From assembly GCA_002479255.1 (NCBI GenBank), contig DLMJ01000046.1:75163-139162 (forward strand): a stretch of 64,000 nucleotides of DNA, read 5' to 3'. This document shows, piece by piece, positions 31,766 to 40,533 of the stretch. Within the stretch, counting starts at the first letter, position 1, and every line of letters begins with the position of its first letter. Position numbers and translations under genes: made by a program. The stretch comes from Candidatus Binatus soli (lineage in GTDB: Bacteria > Desulfobacterota > Binatia > Binatales > Binataceae). The notes under the pieces are model-generated. The model was not told where the DNA came from, did not search any database, and worked only from the letters and a program-made list of their open reading frames with translations.

Positions 31766-33331
31766 TCATCCGATCTGTTTGCGATTTGCCGACGGAGGGA
31801 TTCCCATCGCGTGTCGATACTTGGCCACCGTGCGCCGCGCGATATTGATCTGCCGGGCCCGCAGCATCTCCGAGATCGCCTGATCCGACAGCGGATGTTG
31901 CGGAGTCTCCGTCGTCAGCATCCCGCGGATCTGTTCCTTGACAGTCTCGGCACTCACGTCTTCGCCGCTGGCGCCCTTCACCCCAGAGGTGAAGAAAAAC
32001 TTCAACTCGTAGATTCCCTGCGGAGTATGCGCGTACTTGTTGGCGGTCGCGCGGCTGATCGTGGATTCGTGCATCCCGATATCTTCGGCGACATCCTTTA
32101 GCACCAGCGGTTTCAGCAGGCTGATGCCGTGATCGAAGAACGCACGCTGGAATTTCACGATCGAGGTCGCGACCTTGAAGATCGTCTGCTGGCGCTGGTA
32201 GATCGATTTGACCAGCCAGCGGGCCGAACGCAGCCGTTCCTGCAGATACTCCCGCGTCTCGGGCGCAACGTCCACGTCATTGAGCACGCGCTGGTAGTAA
32301 CCTGCCAGGCGCAGGCGCGGCACCGCGTCGCGATTCAGCGTGACGACGTAATCCTCGCCAACCTTGTGGATATAAACGTCGGGCACCACGTAAGTCGGCT
32401 CGTCGCCGCCGTAGTCGCGTCCCGGTTTGGGCTCGAGCAGCGAGATTATTTTGGCCGCCTGCCCGACTGTTTCGACCGTTACGCCGAGAACCTTGGCGAT
32501 TTCGGCGTAGCGATGCTTTTCGAGCAAATCCAGGTGATTGCTGACGATTCGCGCCGCCAGCGATTCTTCCATCCCCAGGTTCTGCAGCTGCGCGAGCAGA
32601 CATTCACGAAGATCGCGCGCGGCAACACCGGGCGGATCGAAACACTGCACGCGCGCGAGCACGCGCTCGACTTCGGCGGGCGCAACTTCGAGCTGCGCCG
32701 CCAGCTCATCGAGGGGAGTTTCCAGATATCCGTCTTCGTTGAGATTGTAGATGATGGTCGCGCCGATCTGCTGGTCGGATTCGGTCAGGTTCGAAAGCCT
32801 CAGCTGCCACATCATGTGGTCTTCGAGCGAGCTTCGGCGCAGGGGCGTGTTTTCGAGCGCGCTTCGATGGTCGTCGTCGGAATCAGCGGGCGGGCTTTCC
32901 TGCCAGTTGTTCGAATAGGTCTCGAGATATTCGCGCCAGTCGAGCTTTTCGAGATTGTTCAGTTCCTTGAGTTCGAGCGCGGCGTCACGCGCTTCGTTCT
33001 CGACGCTGGACGCGGGTTTTTCCTCGCGCGAACCAGTTTCCCAGTCGTCATCGGAATTTGCGCCGGCGGCGCCCTCGGCCTCGGGCGGCAGCGGTTCACC
33101 ATTGGCTTGTGCGGCGGCTTCCGGATCGGACGCCTCGGATTCGGAAGCGGCTTCGGCGGGGCTCTGATCGAGCGGCTCGAGCATCGGATTCTGTTCGAGT
33201 TCCGACTGCACGATCGCTTCGAGTTCAGGGAGCGAAAGCTGCAGAATTTTGATCGCCTGCTGGAGCTGCGGCGTCATCACCAGTTGCTGGCGAAGCCGCA
33301 GATCCTGTCCGAGTTTTACTTCCAGCGCCAT
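31766..33331 (-). CDS. rpoN: RNA polymerase sigma-54 factor
   Basis: ATG 33331 gives 521 residues beginning MALEVKLGQDLRLRQQLVMTPQLQQAIKILQL, the glutamine-rich region I that contacts enhancer-binding activators. An acidic Ser/Glu/Ala-rich linker (about 55-125) follows, then the core-binding domain (FDPPGVAARDLRECLL), the HTH (MHESTISRATANKY) and the RpoN box ARRTVAKYR near the C-terminus. It directs polymerase to -24/-12 promoters. Its stop overlaps the alternative hpf start. The gene normally found just upstream in this cluster, lptB, is replaced by lptA directly. Confidence 0.96.
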   Translation of the reverse strand: MALEVKLGQDLRLRQQLVMTPQLQQAIKILQLSLPELEAIVQSELEQNPMLEPLDQSPAEAASESEASDPEAAAQANGEPLPPEAEGAAGANSDDDWETGSREEKPASSVENEARDAALELKELNNLEKLDWREYLETYSNNWQESPPADSDDDHRSALENTPLRRSSLEDHMMWQLRLSNLTESDQQIGATIIYNLNEDGYLETPLDELAAQLEVAPAEVERVLARVQCFDPPGVAARDLRECLLAQLQNLGMEESLAARIVSNHLDLLEKHRYAEIAKVLGVTVETVGQAAKIISLLEPKPGRDYGGDEPTYVVPDVYIHKVGEDYVVTLNRDAVPRLRLAGYYQRVLNDVDVAPETREYLQERLRSARWLVKSIYQRQQTIFKVATSIVKFQRAFFDHGISLLKPLVLKDVAEDIGMHESTISRATANKYAHTPQGIYELKFFFTSGVKGASGEDVSAETVKEQIRGMLTTETPQHPLSDQAISEMLRARQINIARRTVAKYRHAMGIPPSANRKQIG

Positions 33332-33345
33332 CGAAGAATTGTTCG

Positions 33346-34578
33346 CTAATCCGTCGCAGTGCCCGGCGTCGCGCTCGCACCCGGAGATACGTCCGAATGA
33401 GGGAACAGTACCGCATGAGCGCAATCGACCACGCTCTGGCTGGTGTTGAGATAAACCGTGATCTTACAGCCGGTAATCTGATCGCTGCCGTCATGCGCGA
33501 CCGGACTGCCGGTCAAGACTACGGTGTGCTTGGTCTGGTCCATGACGCCGTGCTTGCCGGTGGCCCATCGCGTGCCCTGGCTGAGCCGAACGTTCCCGTC
33601 CGCGACCATGTCCTTCATCTGTCTGAAGTCTTTGTCGAAATAGTTTACGCGCAGCTGGTCGCTTGTAAGCTGCGCGTCCGCCTGGGTAGCTTTCACATTT
33701 CCGACCCACAGGACCGAATGATTCTGGTAGTCGAGCGACATCGACTCGGACTTTATATCGATCGGGGCCTTGTTGTTGCCGAATTGCATCCCCCCAAACG
33801 GACCGCCTTGTTGCGGCGGGTTTGACGCGAGCTTGGTCTCGCCACCGGCCGCCGCCTTGGGCGCCTTTTGCGGCGCGACCGCCTCTGCCGGCGCGGTGAT
33901 GCTCGCTGGGGGAGTCGCGGCCGCGGGAGCGCTTGCCGGAGAAGCCGGCGCTTCGGGCGCGACACTGTCCGCCGACACCGGTGCGAGCGTCATTGGCGGC
34001 GCGATCGCGCCAGCTGGTGGAGCTGTCGCGGCGGTCGTCACTGGCGTTGATTCCGAGGCAACCGCTCCCGGAGCGGTCGTGGTCGTAGCAATTGAGGGCG
34101 CCGCGGCAGGCGCGGCGTCTGCTGCGGTCACCGGCACGTCAGGAGCCGAGGCCGGCGCCGGAGCAGGTGCGATCGCGACAGCCGGCGCCGGGGCAGGTGC
34201 GATTGCGACGGCGGGCTCCGAAGGCGGCGCTTCTGCCGGAGCCGTCGCCACCGCCGGTTGAGCTTGCGAGCCGCTGCTGTCCGATGCGGGCGCAGATGGC
34301 GGCGCGCCCGGCACTCCGCCGGTCACGCTGATCGAATCGCCGCTTAAATCGTCGCTGTTGGCGGGTTGTGGAGCGGACGCGGCTGGCGGCGCCGAATTCG
34401 CCGGTTCGTTGCGGATCGAATCACCGACCGTCCCCGAACCAACCGCGGGCGCCGAATCCGGCGACGACATTGGCGCGTTGACGCCATCCTGAGCCCATGC
34501 CGGCAATGCGAGCGCGATGGCGACTATCGCGGTCGCGACGATACCCGACGCTCGACTAACTTTGCTTGGATTTTTCAC
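33346..34578 (-). CDS. lptA: LptA-like LPS transport protein with very long Ala/Pro-rich linker
   Basis: The 410-residue protein has a signal peptide (ATAIVAIALALPAWAQ), then about 235 residues made almost only of Ala, Pro, Ser, Val and Thr, and finally an OstA/LptA domain from about residue 268 (APIDIKSESMSLDYQNH, GNVKATQADAQLTSDQLRVNY, ADGNVRLSQGTRWATGKHG). LptA normally is about 160-185 residues and bridges the periplasm carrying LPS from LptC to LptD. The linker contains a 30-nt tandem duplication. The start overlaps lptC by 23 bases, supporting the assignment. Confidence 0.85.
   Translation of the reverse strand: MKNPSKVSRASGIVATAIVAIALALPAWAQDGVNAPMSSPDSAPAVGSGTVGDSIRNEPANSAPPAASAPQPANSDDLSGDSISVTGGVPGAPPSAPASDSSGSQAQPAVATAPAEAPPSEPAVAIAPAPAPAVAIAPAPAPASAPDVPVTAADAAPAAAPSIATTTTAPGAVASESTPVTTAATAPPAGAIAPPMTLAPVSADSVAPEAPASPASAPAAATPPASITAPAEAVAPQKAPKAAAGGETKLASNPPQQGGPFGGMQFGNNKAPIDIKSESMSLDYQNHSVLWVGNVKATQADAQLTSDQLRVNYFDKDFRQMKDMVADGNVRLSQGTRWATGKHGVMDQTKHTVVLTGSPVAHDGSDQITGCKITVYLNTSQSVVDCAHAVLFPHSDVSPGASATPGTATD
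34151..34210 (-). repeat. 30-nt tandem duplication inside the lptA linker
   Basis: Two adjacent 30-nt units (34151-34180 and 34181-34210) differ at three positions and encode repeated VAIAPAPAPA decapeptides. In-frame duplications like this explain how the linker may have grown. Confidence 0.75.
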
Positions 34579-35161
34579 TATCTTTCTTCGGCGTGACCAC
34601 AGTCTCCACCTGCGTATTAAGCTGGAAGACGCGCGTTTTGGGATGACCGCTCAACCCCACCCCGGTCACTTTCAATCCCTCGCCCATGATCGTCACGAGA
34701 CCAGGCGCTTCGACCTTGTCATCATCAGGCATGAAGGTCGCGGAATCGGTGCTGAGAACGTAATCGCCGAAGTGGATGACCGTGCCTCCGGTCAAGTACG
34801 CGCGCGTCACATGATTCCCGTTCAAGGTCAAATCCGCATGCGGTGCGTTGACGACCACCGGCTTGCCGTCCGACGAGACCATCGTGACGACAGCGTCGGT
34901 CAGCTTCAGCGTGGTCTTGTCAGCCGAATAGTCTGCCTCGCCCGCGGTCAGCACCCACTGCCGCTCGCCGGCTTTCATCTGCGTCCAGTGAAAATTATGC
35001 GCACGAAGGAGAGTTCCGGGGACCAGCCCGCCCGCTGTCTCCAACGCTTGAGTGGCTGAGCGATGGCGCACGACCCAAACGGTCGCAATCAGCAGGATAA
35101 TCAGCGCGGCCGCGCCGAAACCGGCCAGCGCCTTAGCGATTTGCTTAGGACTCAACTTCAA
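34556..35161 (-). CDS. lptC: LPS export protein LptC
   Basis: The 201-residue protein has one N-terminal transmembrane helix (ALAGFGAAALIILLIATVWVV) and a periplasmic beta-jellyroll with WVLTAGEADYSADKTTLKLTD, VNAPHADLTLNGNHV and YVLSTDSATFMPDDDKVEAPG, typical of LptC. It receives LPS from the LptBFG transporter and hands it to LptA, whose gene overlaps its 3' end. The C-terminus is basic and Ser/Lys-rich. A 143-base gap separates it from kdsA upstream. Confidence 0.88.
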   Translation of the reverse strand: MKLSPKQIAKALAGFGAAALIILLIATVWVVRHRSATQALETAGGLVPGTLLRAHNFHWTQMKAGERQWVLTAGEADYSADKTTLKLTDAVVTMVSSDGKPVVVNAPHADLTLNGNHVTRAYLTGGTVIHFGDYVLSTDSATFMPDDDKVEAPGLVTIMGEGLKVTGVGLSGHPKTRVFQLNTQVETVVTPKKDSEKSKQS

Positions 35162-35304
35162 TCTCTAATCTCTCACGCTATCAAGTGCTTTTTTCCGAGT
35201 AAACCGAGCAGCGCTTCGGCACCATACTTGCAATTCGCCGCGAACTTGCGCTCACTACTTTGCAATCACCGCGCGTTACCTCACACAAACCCGGCTAGCG
35301 CAAA

Positions 35305-36138
35305 TCAGTCGGCCTCGTGAGACAGGTGATGGATTCGCTTGAGCGTATCGAGCAACGCCGGCAGGTCGTCGAGCCGATATGAATTGGGACCATCGCTGAG
35401 CGCCCGGTCGGGGTCCTCATGCACTTCCATGAAAATTCCGTCGATTCCGGCCGCAGTCGCCGCGCGCGCCAGCGGCGCTACGAACTCGCGCTGACCGCCC
35501 GAGCATTCGCCGCCGGCGCCCGCGCCCGGAAGCTGCGCCGAGTGGGTCGCATCGAAGACCACGGGGTAGCCGAAGCCGCGCATTATCACGAGCGATCGCA
35601 TGTCGGAGACGAGATTGTTGTAGCCGAACGAAAACCCGCGCTCGGTCAGAATGATTCGCCGCGTACCCGCCCTCTCGGCCTTCGCGACCACCGCCTTCAT
35701 GTCCCACGGGGCGAGAAACTGGCCCTTCTTGATATTAACCGCGCATCCGGTCTTCGCGGCGGCCTCGATAAGATCCGTCTGGCGGGAGAGCAGCGCGGGA
35801 ATTTGAATAACGTCGACGACCTGCGCCGCAGCCGCGGCTTGCGACGGTTCGTGAATGTCGGTCAGCACGGCCACGCCCGCCTCGCGTTTCACGCGCGCCA
35901 GAATCTCGAGCCCGCCTGTCAAGCCGGGGCCGCGAAACGAGTCGTGACTGGTGCGATTGGCCTTGTCGAATGAAGACTTGAAGACCAACGGCAGCTTGGC
36001 GCGACGAGCGATATCAGCCAGCCGCGTCGCGTGGCGGATGCATGATTCGTAGCTCTCGATCACGCATGGACCCGCGATGAGCACAAGTTCCGGCCCGCCA
36101 AAAACGGCGTCGCCGGCTTTGACCCGGGCCACGCTCAC
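35305..36138 (-). CDS. kdsA: 3-deoxy-8-phosphooctulonate synthase (Kdo8P synthase)
   Basis: The 277-residue TIM-barrel enzyme shows LIAGPCVIES, FKSSFDKANRTS, SFRGPGLTGGLEIL, VLTDIHEP, QIPALLSRQTDLI and VVFDATHSAQLPG, the KdsA signature. It condenses phosphoenolpyruvate with arabinose 5-phosphate for Kdo in lipid A-core LPS. Its ATG overlaps the pyrG stop as ATGA, indicating translational coupling. kdsD (arabinose-5-P isomerase) and kdsC (phosphatase), often next in line, are missing here. Confidence 0.97.
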   Translation of the reverse strand: MSVARVKAGDAVFGGPELVLIAGPCVIESYESCIRHATRLADIARRAKLPLVFKSSFDKANRTSHDSFRGPGLTGGLEILARVKREAGVAVLTDIHEPSQAAAAAQVVDVIQIPALLSRQTDLIEAAAKTGCAVNIKKGQFLAPWDMKAVVAKAERAGTRRIILTERGFSFGYNNLVSDMRSLVIMRGFGYPVVFDATHSAQLPGAGAGGECSGGQREFVAPLARAATAAGIDGIFMEVHEDPDRALSDGPNSYRLDDLPALLDTLKRIHHLSHEAD

Positions 36139-37790
36139 GAAACCGATCTCAGCTCCCGCACCTTCGGGCGCTTAACTCCCAGCTCCGAGCGGCGCTGTAC
36201 GGCCGCGCGAATCAAGCCGCGAAACAGCGGATGACATTCGAGCGGACGCGACTTCAGCTCGGGATGGAACTGGCAGCCGAGAAACCACGGATGCCCCTTC
36301 AGCTCCATTATCTCGACCAGGCTATCGTCGGGTGAAGTGCCGGTCGCGATGAGGCCCACTTTTTCGAGCCTCTCGCGATATGAGTTGTTTACTTCGAAGC
36401 GATGGCGATGGCGCTCTGAGATGCGCGCCTTGCGGTACAGCGACGCCGCCAGCGAGCCCGACTTCAGCATGCACGGGTACGCGCCCAGGCGCATCGTGCC
36501 GCCTTTTTTCGAGACGTCCCTCTGCGACTCCATGATGTCGATGACGGGGTCGGGCGAGTCCGGCGCGTTCTCGGAGGTGTTGGCTCGCTTGAGGCCGAGC
36601 AGGTCGCGCGCCGCCTCGATCACCATCATGTGCAGGCCGTAGCAGATCCCGAGAATCGGCACGCCGTTTTCGCGGGCGTAGCGGACGGCGCGAATCATGC
36701 CCTCGGTGCCGCGCGCGCCGAAGCCGCCCGGAACGATTATCGCGTGGGCCTGGGCGAGCCGCTCCTCGACGTTTTGCTTTTCGAGCTCTTCGGAATCAAC
36801 GTAGTCGATGTTGACCCTGGCCTCATTGCTGATCGCGCCGTGCGCGATCGCTTCGTGCAGGCTCTTGTACGAATCCTGCAGGTTGACGTATTTGCCGACC
36901 ACCGCGACGTTGACGGTAACTTTGGGATTTTGCGCGGTCTTGACGATTCGCCGCCACTTGGAGAGGTTCGGCGCGCCGGTCCAGATGTTGAGCTTCTCGC
37001 ACACGCGCTGATCGAAACCCTCGTCGTGAAAACGCAGCGGCACCTCGTAGATCGTCGGCACGTCCGGCGCCGAGATCACGCAGTTCTCCTCGACGTTGCA
37101 GAAGTGGGCGATCTTCGCCTTGAGCTTTTGTTCGAGTTGGCGATCGCATCGGCACAGCAGGATGTCAGGCTGAATCCCGAGCCCGGTCAGCTCTTTGACG
37201 CTGTGCTGCGTGGGCTTGGTCTTGAGTTCGCCCGCGGTGGGGATAAACGGGACCAGCGTCAGGTGCACGTATAGGACATTTTCGCGGCCGAGGTCCCAGC
37301 GGAACTCGCGCACGGCTTCCAGGAACGGCAGGCTTTCGATATCGCCGACCGTCCCGCCGATCTCGACAATGATCAGGTCCGCGCCCTCGGCGGCGGCGAG
37401 GATGCGCCGTTTGATCTCGTCGGTGATATGCGGAATCACCTGCACGGTCGCGCCGAGGTAGTCGCCGCGCCGTTCGTTCTGAATAACCGTGTCGTAGATC
37501 TGGCCGGTGGTGCAGTTGTTGCGCCGCCCCATCGGAGTCTGCACGAAGCGCTCGTAATGGCCGAGGTCGAGATCGCTCTCGGTGCCGTCGTCGGTTACGA
37601 ACACTTCGCCGTGCTGGGTCGGACTCATCGTGCCGGGATCCACGTTGATATACGGATCCATCTTCAGCAGCGTGACCTTGAGCCCGCGTGCCTCAAGCAG
37701 CGCGCCCAGTGACGCCGCGGCCAATCCCTTGCCGAGTGACGAGACCACGCCGCCGGTTACGAAAATAAATTTTGTCTTTCCCCGCTCCAC
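36135..37790 (-). CDS. pyrG: CTP synthase
   Basis: GTG 37790, preceded by GGGGAGGGA, gives 551 residues; the open frame extends to 37850 but the family N-terminus is KFIFVTGGVVSSLGKGLAAASLG. The amidoligase domain continues with KMDPYINVDPGTMSP and GEVFVTDDG. The glutaminase domain has the nucleophile cysteine in GICYGLHM and ends with QFHPELKSRP. It makes CTP from UTP, ATP and glutamine. Location between kdsB (which uses CTP) and kdsA ties CTP supply to CMP-Kdo formation, a recurring arrangement in Gram-negatives. Confidence 0.97.
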   Translation of the reverse strand: MERGKTKFIFVTGGVVSSLGKGLAAASLGALLEARGLKVTLLKMDPYINVDPGTMSPTQHGEVFVTDDGTESDLDLGHYERFVQTPMGRRNNCTTGQIYDTVIQNERRGDYLGATVQVIPHITDEIKRRILAAAEGADLIIVEIGGTVGDIESLPFLEAVREFRWDLGRENVLYVHLTLVPFIPTAGELKTKPTQHSVKELTGLGIQPDILLCRCDRQLEQKLKAKIAHFCNVEENCVISAPDVPTIYEVPLRFHDEGFDQRVCEKLNIWTGAPNLSKWRRIVKTAQNPKVTVNVAVVGKYVNLQDSYKSLHEAIAHGAISNEARVNIDYVDSEELEKQNVEERLAQAHAIIVPGGFGARGTEGMIRAVRYARENGVPILGICYGLHMMVIEAARDLLGLKRANTSENAPDSPDPVIDIMESQRDVSKKGGTMRLGAYPCMLKSGSLAASLYRKARISERHRHRFEVNNSYRERLEKVGLIATGTSPDDSLVEIMELKGHPWFLGCQFHPELKSRPLECHPLFRGLIRAAVQRRSELGVKRPKVRELRSVS

Positions 37791-37809
37791 GTTGAATCCC
37801 TCCCCATCC

Positions 37810-38538
37810 TCAACGAGTTGATTGCGCCGCTGCCGCGCGGGCGCGCGCAAGGTCGTCCGCGGTATCTACTTCCAGCGAAGGCGCCACCGACTTAACCACT
37901 CTGATCGCGTAGCCATGCTCGAGCGCACGCAACTGCTCGAGCTTTTCCAGGCTCTCCAACACACCCATCGGAAGGGCGGCAAATTTCATGAGGAACTCGC
38001 GCCGGTAAGCATAAACACCGATATGGCGCAGCGCCTCTTTGGGCATCCCGCCGTCACGCGCGTGTGGAATCGGACTTCTCGAAAAGTATAGCGCGTTCCC
38101 GTCCGCGCCGCACACGACCTTCACCTTGCTCGGATTCGTCCATTCGGCCTGATCAACGATCGGCGTCGCTAGCGTCGCCATTTGAATCGACGCGTCCGAT
38201 CGCATCGCCGCCGCAAGCGCATCCAGATCGGCCGGGGAAATGAACGGTTGATCGCCCTGCACGCTGAGATAGATATCGGCGTCGAGCTTCGAGGCGACCT
38301 CGGCGATTCGATCGGTGCCGCTCTGATGCGCCGGCGAGGTCATGATTGCTTCGCCGCCCGCCGCGCGCACGGGCGCCGCGATTCGTTCATCGTCGGTCGC
38401 AACGATCACGCGCCCAACCGACTTTGCCTTCGACGCCTGCCGCCACACCCGGACGACCATCGGCACTCCCGCGATCTCCGCCAGCGCCTTTGCGGGCAGG
38501 CGGGAAGACGCGTACCGCGCCGGTACGACGGCGATCAC
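37810..38538 (-). CDS. kdsB: 3-deoxy-manno-octulosonate cytidylyltransferase
   Basis: The 242-residue enzyme has VVPARYASSRLPAKAL at the start, VIVATDDERI, SVQGDQPFI, LYFSRSPIPHARDG and IGVYAYRREFL. It activates Kdo with CTP to CMP-Kdo. It is the first gene of the minus-strand array kdsB-pyrG-kdsA-lptC-lptA-rpoN-hpf-ptsN-rapZ, with 19 bases to pyrG. The promoter must lie in the 38539-39057 gap. Confidence 0.96.
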   Translation of the reverse strand: MIAVVPARYASSRLPAKALAEIAGVPMVVRVWRQASKAKSVGRVIVATDDERIAAPVRAAGGEAIMTSPAHQSGTDRIAEVASKLDADIYLSVQGDQPFISPADLDALAAAMRSDASIQMATLATPIVDQAEWTNPSKVKVVCGADGNALYFSRSPIPHARDGGMPKEALRHIGVYAYRREFLMKFAALPMGVLESLEKLEQLRALEHGYAIRVVKSVAPSLEVDTADDLARARAAAAQSTR

Positions 38539-39057
38539 TGAGAGGTCGGCCAGAAACTTTCTCCGCTGTTCGAGTTTGTCGATCCGAGGGGCACGTACAT
38601 TGGTAACTGACCGCCGCGGCGTTTGTCAATTTCGCGCGCGCCGATTGCCAACACCCACAAATAAACGGGCGCCCCGGTTGCAAAACCTGAGGGCTGTCGA
38701 ATGGCAGGCACTGGTTCAGTTTGGATGAAGGGGATGATCTATTCAGCCTGCCCCCCGGCAGATGCAGCGTGCTATGCGTACTCTATGGTCAACCGCCAGG
38801 ATATCCCGTACTCGCTGGGCTCGCCCGAAATCAGGCGACTCCGCTTCCCGCGGAATTAATTTTGACGGAACGAAACTATCCTTAGATGGCAGCCGTCCCA
38901 AAACCACTACTAATGGTATGAATTTCTCTTTTCGGCTCTTTTTCGATCAATCAGAATCGGGCCCGTCGCAGTCTTCCGGTCGACGAACTGAACCAGTACC
39001 GGCTCGATTACCAACACTTCGCCGATCCTGCCGGGCCGCCCGGCGTCACAAACAAAC
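38539..39057. other. Intergenic gap, no gene recognised
   Basis: Short frames on both strands lack ribosome sites and family resemblance. It should contain the promoter of the kdsB array. It is locally richer in A and T around 38860-38950. No tRNA, tmRNA or other known RNA was recognised. Confidence 0.5.
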
Positions 39058-39081
39058 GGGCGGCCCCGGATTGGGCCGCCC
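39058..39081 (-). terminator. Terminator-like hairpin after dacA and the tiny basic ORF
   Basis: GGGCGGCCC (39058-39066) pairs perfectly with GGGCCGCCC (39073-39081) over a 6-nt loop. Read on the minus strand it is followed by GTTTGTTTGTG, a loose U-rich tract. It lies 30 bases past the stop of the small ORF at 39112. Confidence 0.6.
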
Positions 39082-39111
39082 ATCGAAAAGAAATCGCGAC
39101 GCGCGCGCGAA

Positions 39112-39237
39112 CTACTTGCCGCGAATACGGGTCCGCCGCATCTTGCGCAGCCGTGACTTCGCCTGATGCGGATCGCTCTTCTTCTTTCGCGCAAGTTTGC
39201 GATTGCGCCGATTTCGCTGCTTCGAGGCTACCTTCAT
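39112..39237 (-). CDS. Tiny basic protein translationally coupled to a D,D-carboxypeptidase
   Basis: A 41-residue ORF starts at 39237 with an ATGA overlap on the stop of the upstream carboxypeptidase gene. The product, MKVASKQRNRRNRKLARKKK and then a second Arg-rich half ending RTRIRGK, is about half Lys and Arg. A terminator-like hairpin follows, so the ORF fits inside a transcription unit. It resembles in composition small ribosomal proteins and the ribosomal mS38/AURKAIP1-type tail, but that is only a compositional likeness. Function is unknown. Confidence 0.6.
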   Translation of the reverse strand: MKVASKQRNRRNRKLARKKKSDPHQAKSRLRKMRRTRIRGK

Positions 39238-40496
39238 TGGTTCTCCTGGTTCGGATTATACGTCGGCGGCGCCGATGCGTTGTACGCCTCGCCCGGTCCC
39301 GTCTGCCGGGCGGCAAACGCGATCGGACTTATCGCCATCACTTCCGTCATCGCCTGCCCCTGGTCCTGCACGATCACTCGTCCCAGCGGTTCTCCCGACG
39401 TAACCGGCCCGTCGATTGCCGGCGGTACATCGTACACCAGCGTGACCGCCGAGGCATCGGCCTTCCGCACCACAACTTTGAGATCGCTCGCCGCGACCGG
39501 TTGAATCAGCGGACCCGAACTGACCTGCACCTGTACCGGAAGCGGCTGGCCGGACTTGAGCAGCGGCACCGAGGTGAATTGCTCGAAGCCCCACTCCATC
39601 ACTTTCGCCGCCTGCGCAAAGCGTTGCTGATTCGACGGTGCGCCAAGAATCACCGCGATCAGCCGCATGTTGCCGCGCTTGGCCGTGGTCGTGACGTTGA
39701 ATCCGGCCTGATACGTGAATCCGGTCTTGAGCCCGTCGCACCCTTCGAAACGGCCGATCAGATGGTTGGTATTGTTCAGCACGCAGACGCCGTTGTCGAA
39801 ATCCATCTTCTCTTGGCTCGACCACATCAGCAGGTTGGTCTCGCGGATGATCGCGCGGCCCACCATGGCGAGATCGTAGGCGTCGGTGCGATCGGCGTCA
39901 TGAGTCGGACGCGGCGGCAGTCCATCGACGGTCTGATACTCCGTATGCATCATTCCGAGTTCGCGCGCCCGCTCGTTCATCATGCGGACCATCGCTTCGA
40001 CCGATCCGCCGATCTTTTCGGCGACTGCGACCGCGGCGTCATTGGCCGATTTGACGAGCGCCGCTTTCATCAACTCGCGCAGCGGATAAACGTCGCCCTG
40101 CTTGAGGCCGACGCGCGAGCCGCCGGTATGCGCGGAGCGTTCGGAAATTCTGACCAACTCATCGGACTTGAAACGACCGGCGTTGATCTGCTCCTGCGCG
40201 ACCAGCAGGAGCATCATCTTGGCCATCGAGGCCGGCGGCCACTCCATGTCGGCGTTGTACGCCATCAGCACGCGGCCGCTGTCGGCATCTTCGAGCAGCG
40301 CACCCTTGTAGAGTGGCGCTCCCGTCGCGCTTGCCGTCCGCTTCGAGCGGACCGCCTTATGCCGGCGCGATTGCACTGTCGCGCCCGCGGGCAACGCCGC
40401 GAACACGACGGCCGCGCTCAACATCACCGCCGAGCCAAACAAGACTGCGGATTTTAAATTAACGATTGCCCGCCTCCACCTACCCAATTCCACCAC
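39234..40496 (-). CDS. D-alanyl-D-alanine carboxypeptidase (PBP5/6, S11 family)
   Basis: GTG 40496 with AGAGGA upstream is chosen because the longer frame to 40649 overlaps the preceding TPR gene. The 420-residue protein has a signal sequence (VLFGSAVMLSAAVVFAALPAGA), then the penicillin-binding motifs SxxK at Ser90-Lys93 (ASMAKMM), SxN in KSANDAAV, and KTG in DGLKTGFT. The C-terminal beta domain and a proline-rich tail follow. It trims the terminal D-Ala of peptidoglycan stem peptides in the periplasm. A C-terminal amphipathic anchor typical of PBP5 is not obvious. Confidence 0.92.
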   Translation of the reverse strand: MVELGRWRRAIVNLKSAVLFGSAVMLSAAVVFAALPAGATVQSRRHKAVRSKRTASATGAPLYKGALLEDADSGRVLMAYNADMEWPPASMAKMMLLLVAQEQINAGRFKSDELVRISERSAHTGGSRVGLKQGDVYPLRELMKAALVKSANDAAVAVAEKIGGSVEAMVRMMNERARELGMMHTEYQTVDGLPPRPTHDADRTDAYDLAMVGRAIIRETNLLMWSSQEKMDFDNGVCVLNNTNHLIGRFEGCDGLKTGFTYQAGFNVTTTAKRGNMRLIAVILGAPSNQQRFAQAAKVMEWGFEQFTSVPLLKSGQPLPVQVQVSSGPLIQPVAASDLKVVVRKADASAVTLVYDVPPAIDGPVTSGEPLGRVIVQDQGQAMTEVMAISPIAFAARQTGPGEAYNASAPPTYNPNQENQ

Positions 40497-40533
40497 CGGT
40501 TTGTCCTCTGCCGTAATCCGATTCGCCGCACTT

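Noticed and set aside
33770..34261. 163-codon plus-strand frame rich in Ala and Gly
   Set aside because: It is the antisense shadow of the Ala/Pro linker of lptA, produced by its skewed codon composition.
38539..39057. Possible structured RNA or tRNA in the large gap
   Set aside because: No acceptor/T-loop pattern, tmRNA or SRP core could be traced; only the terminator-like hairpin at its end is convincing.
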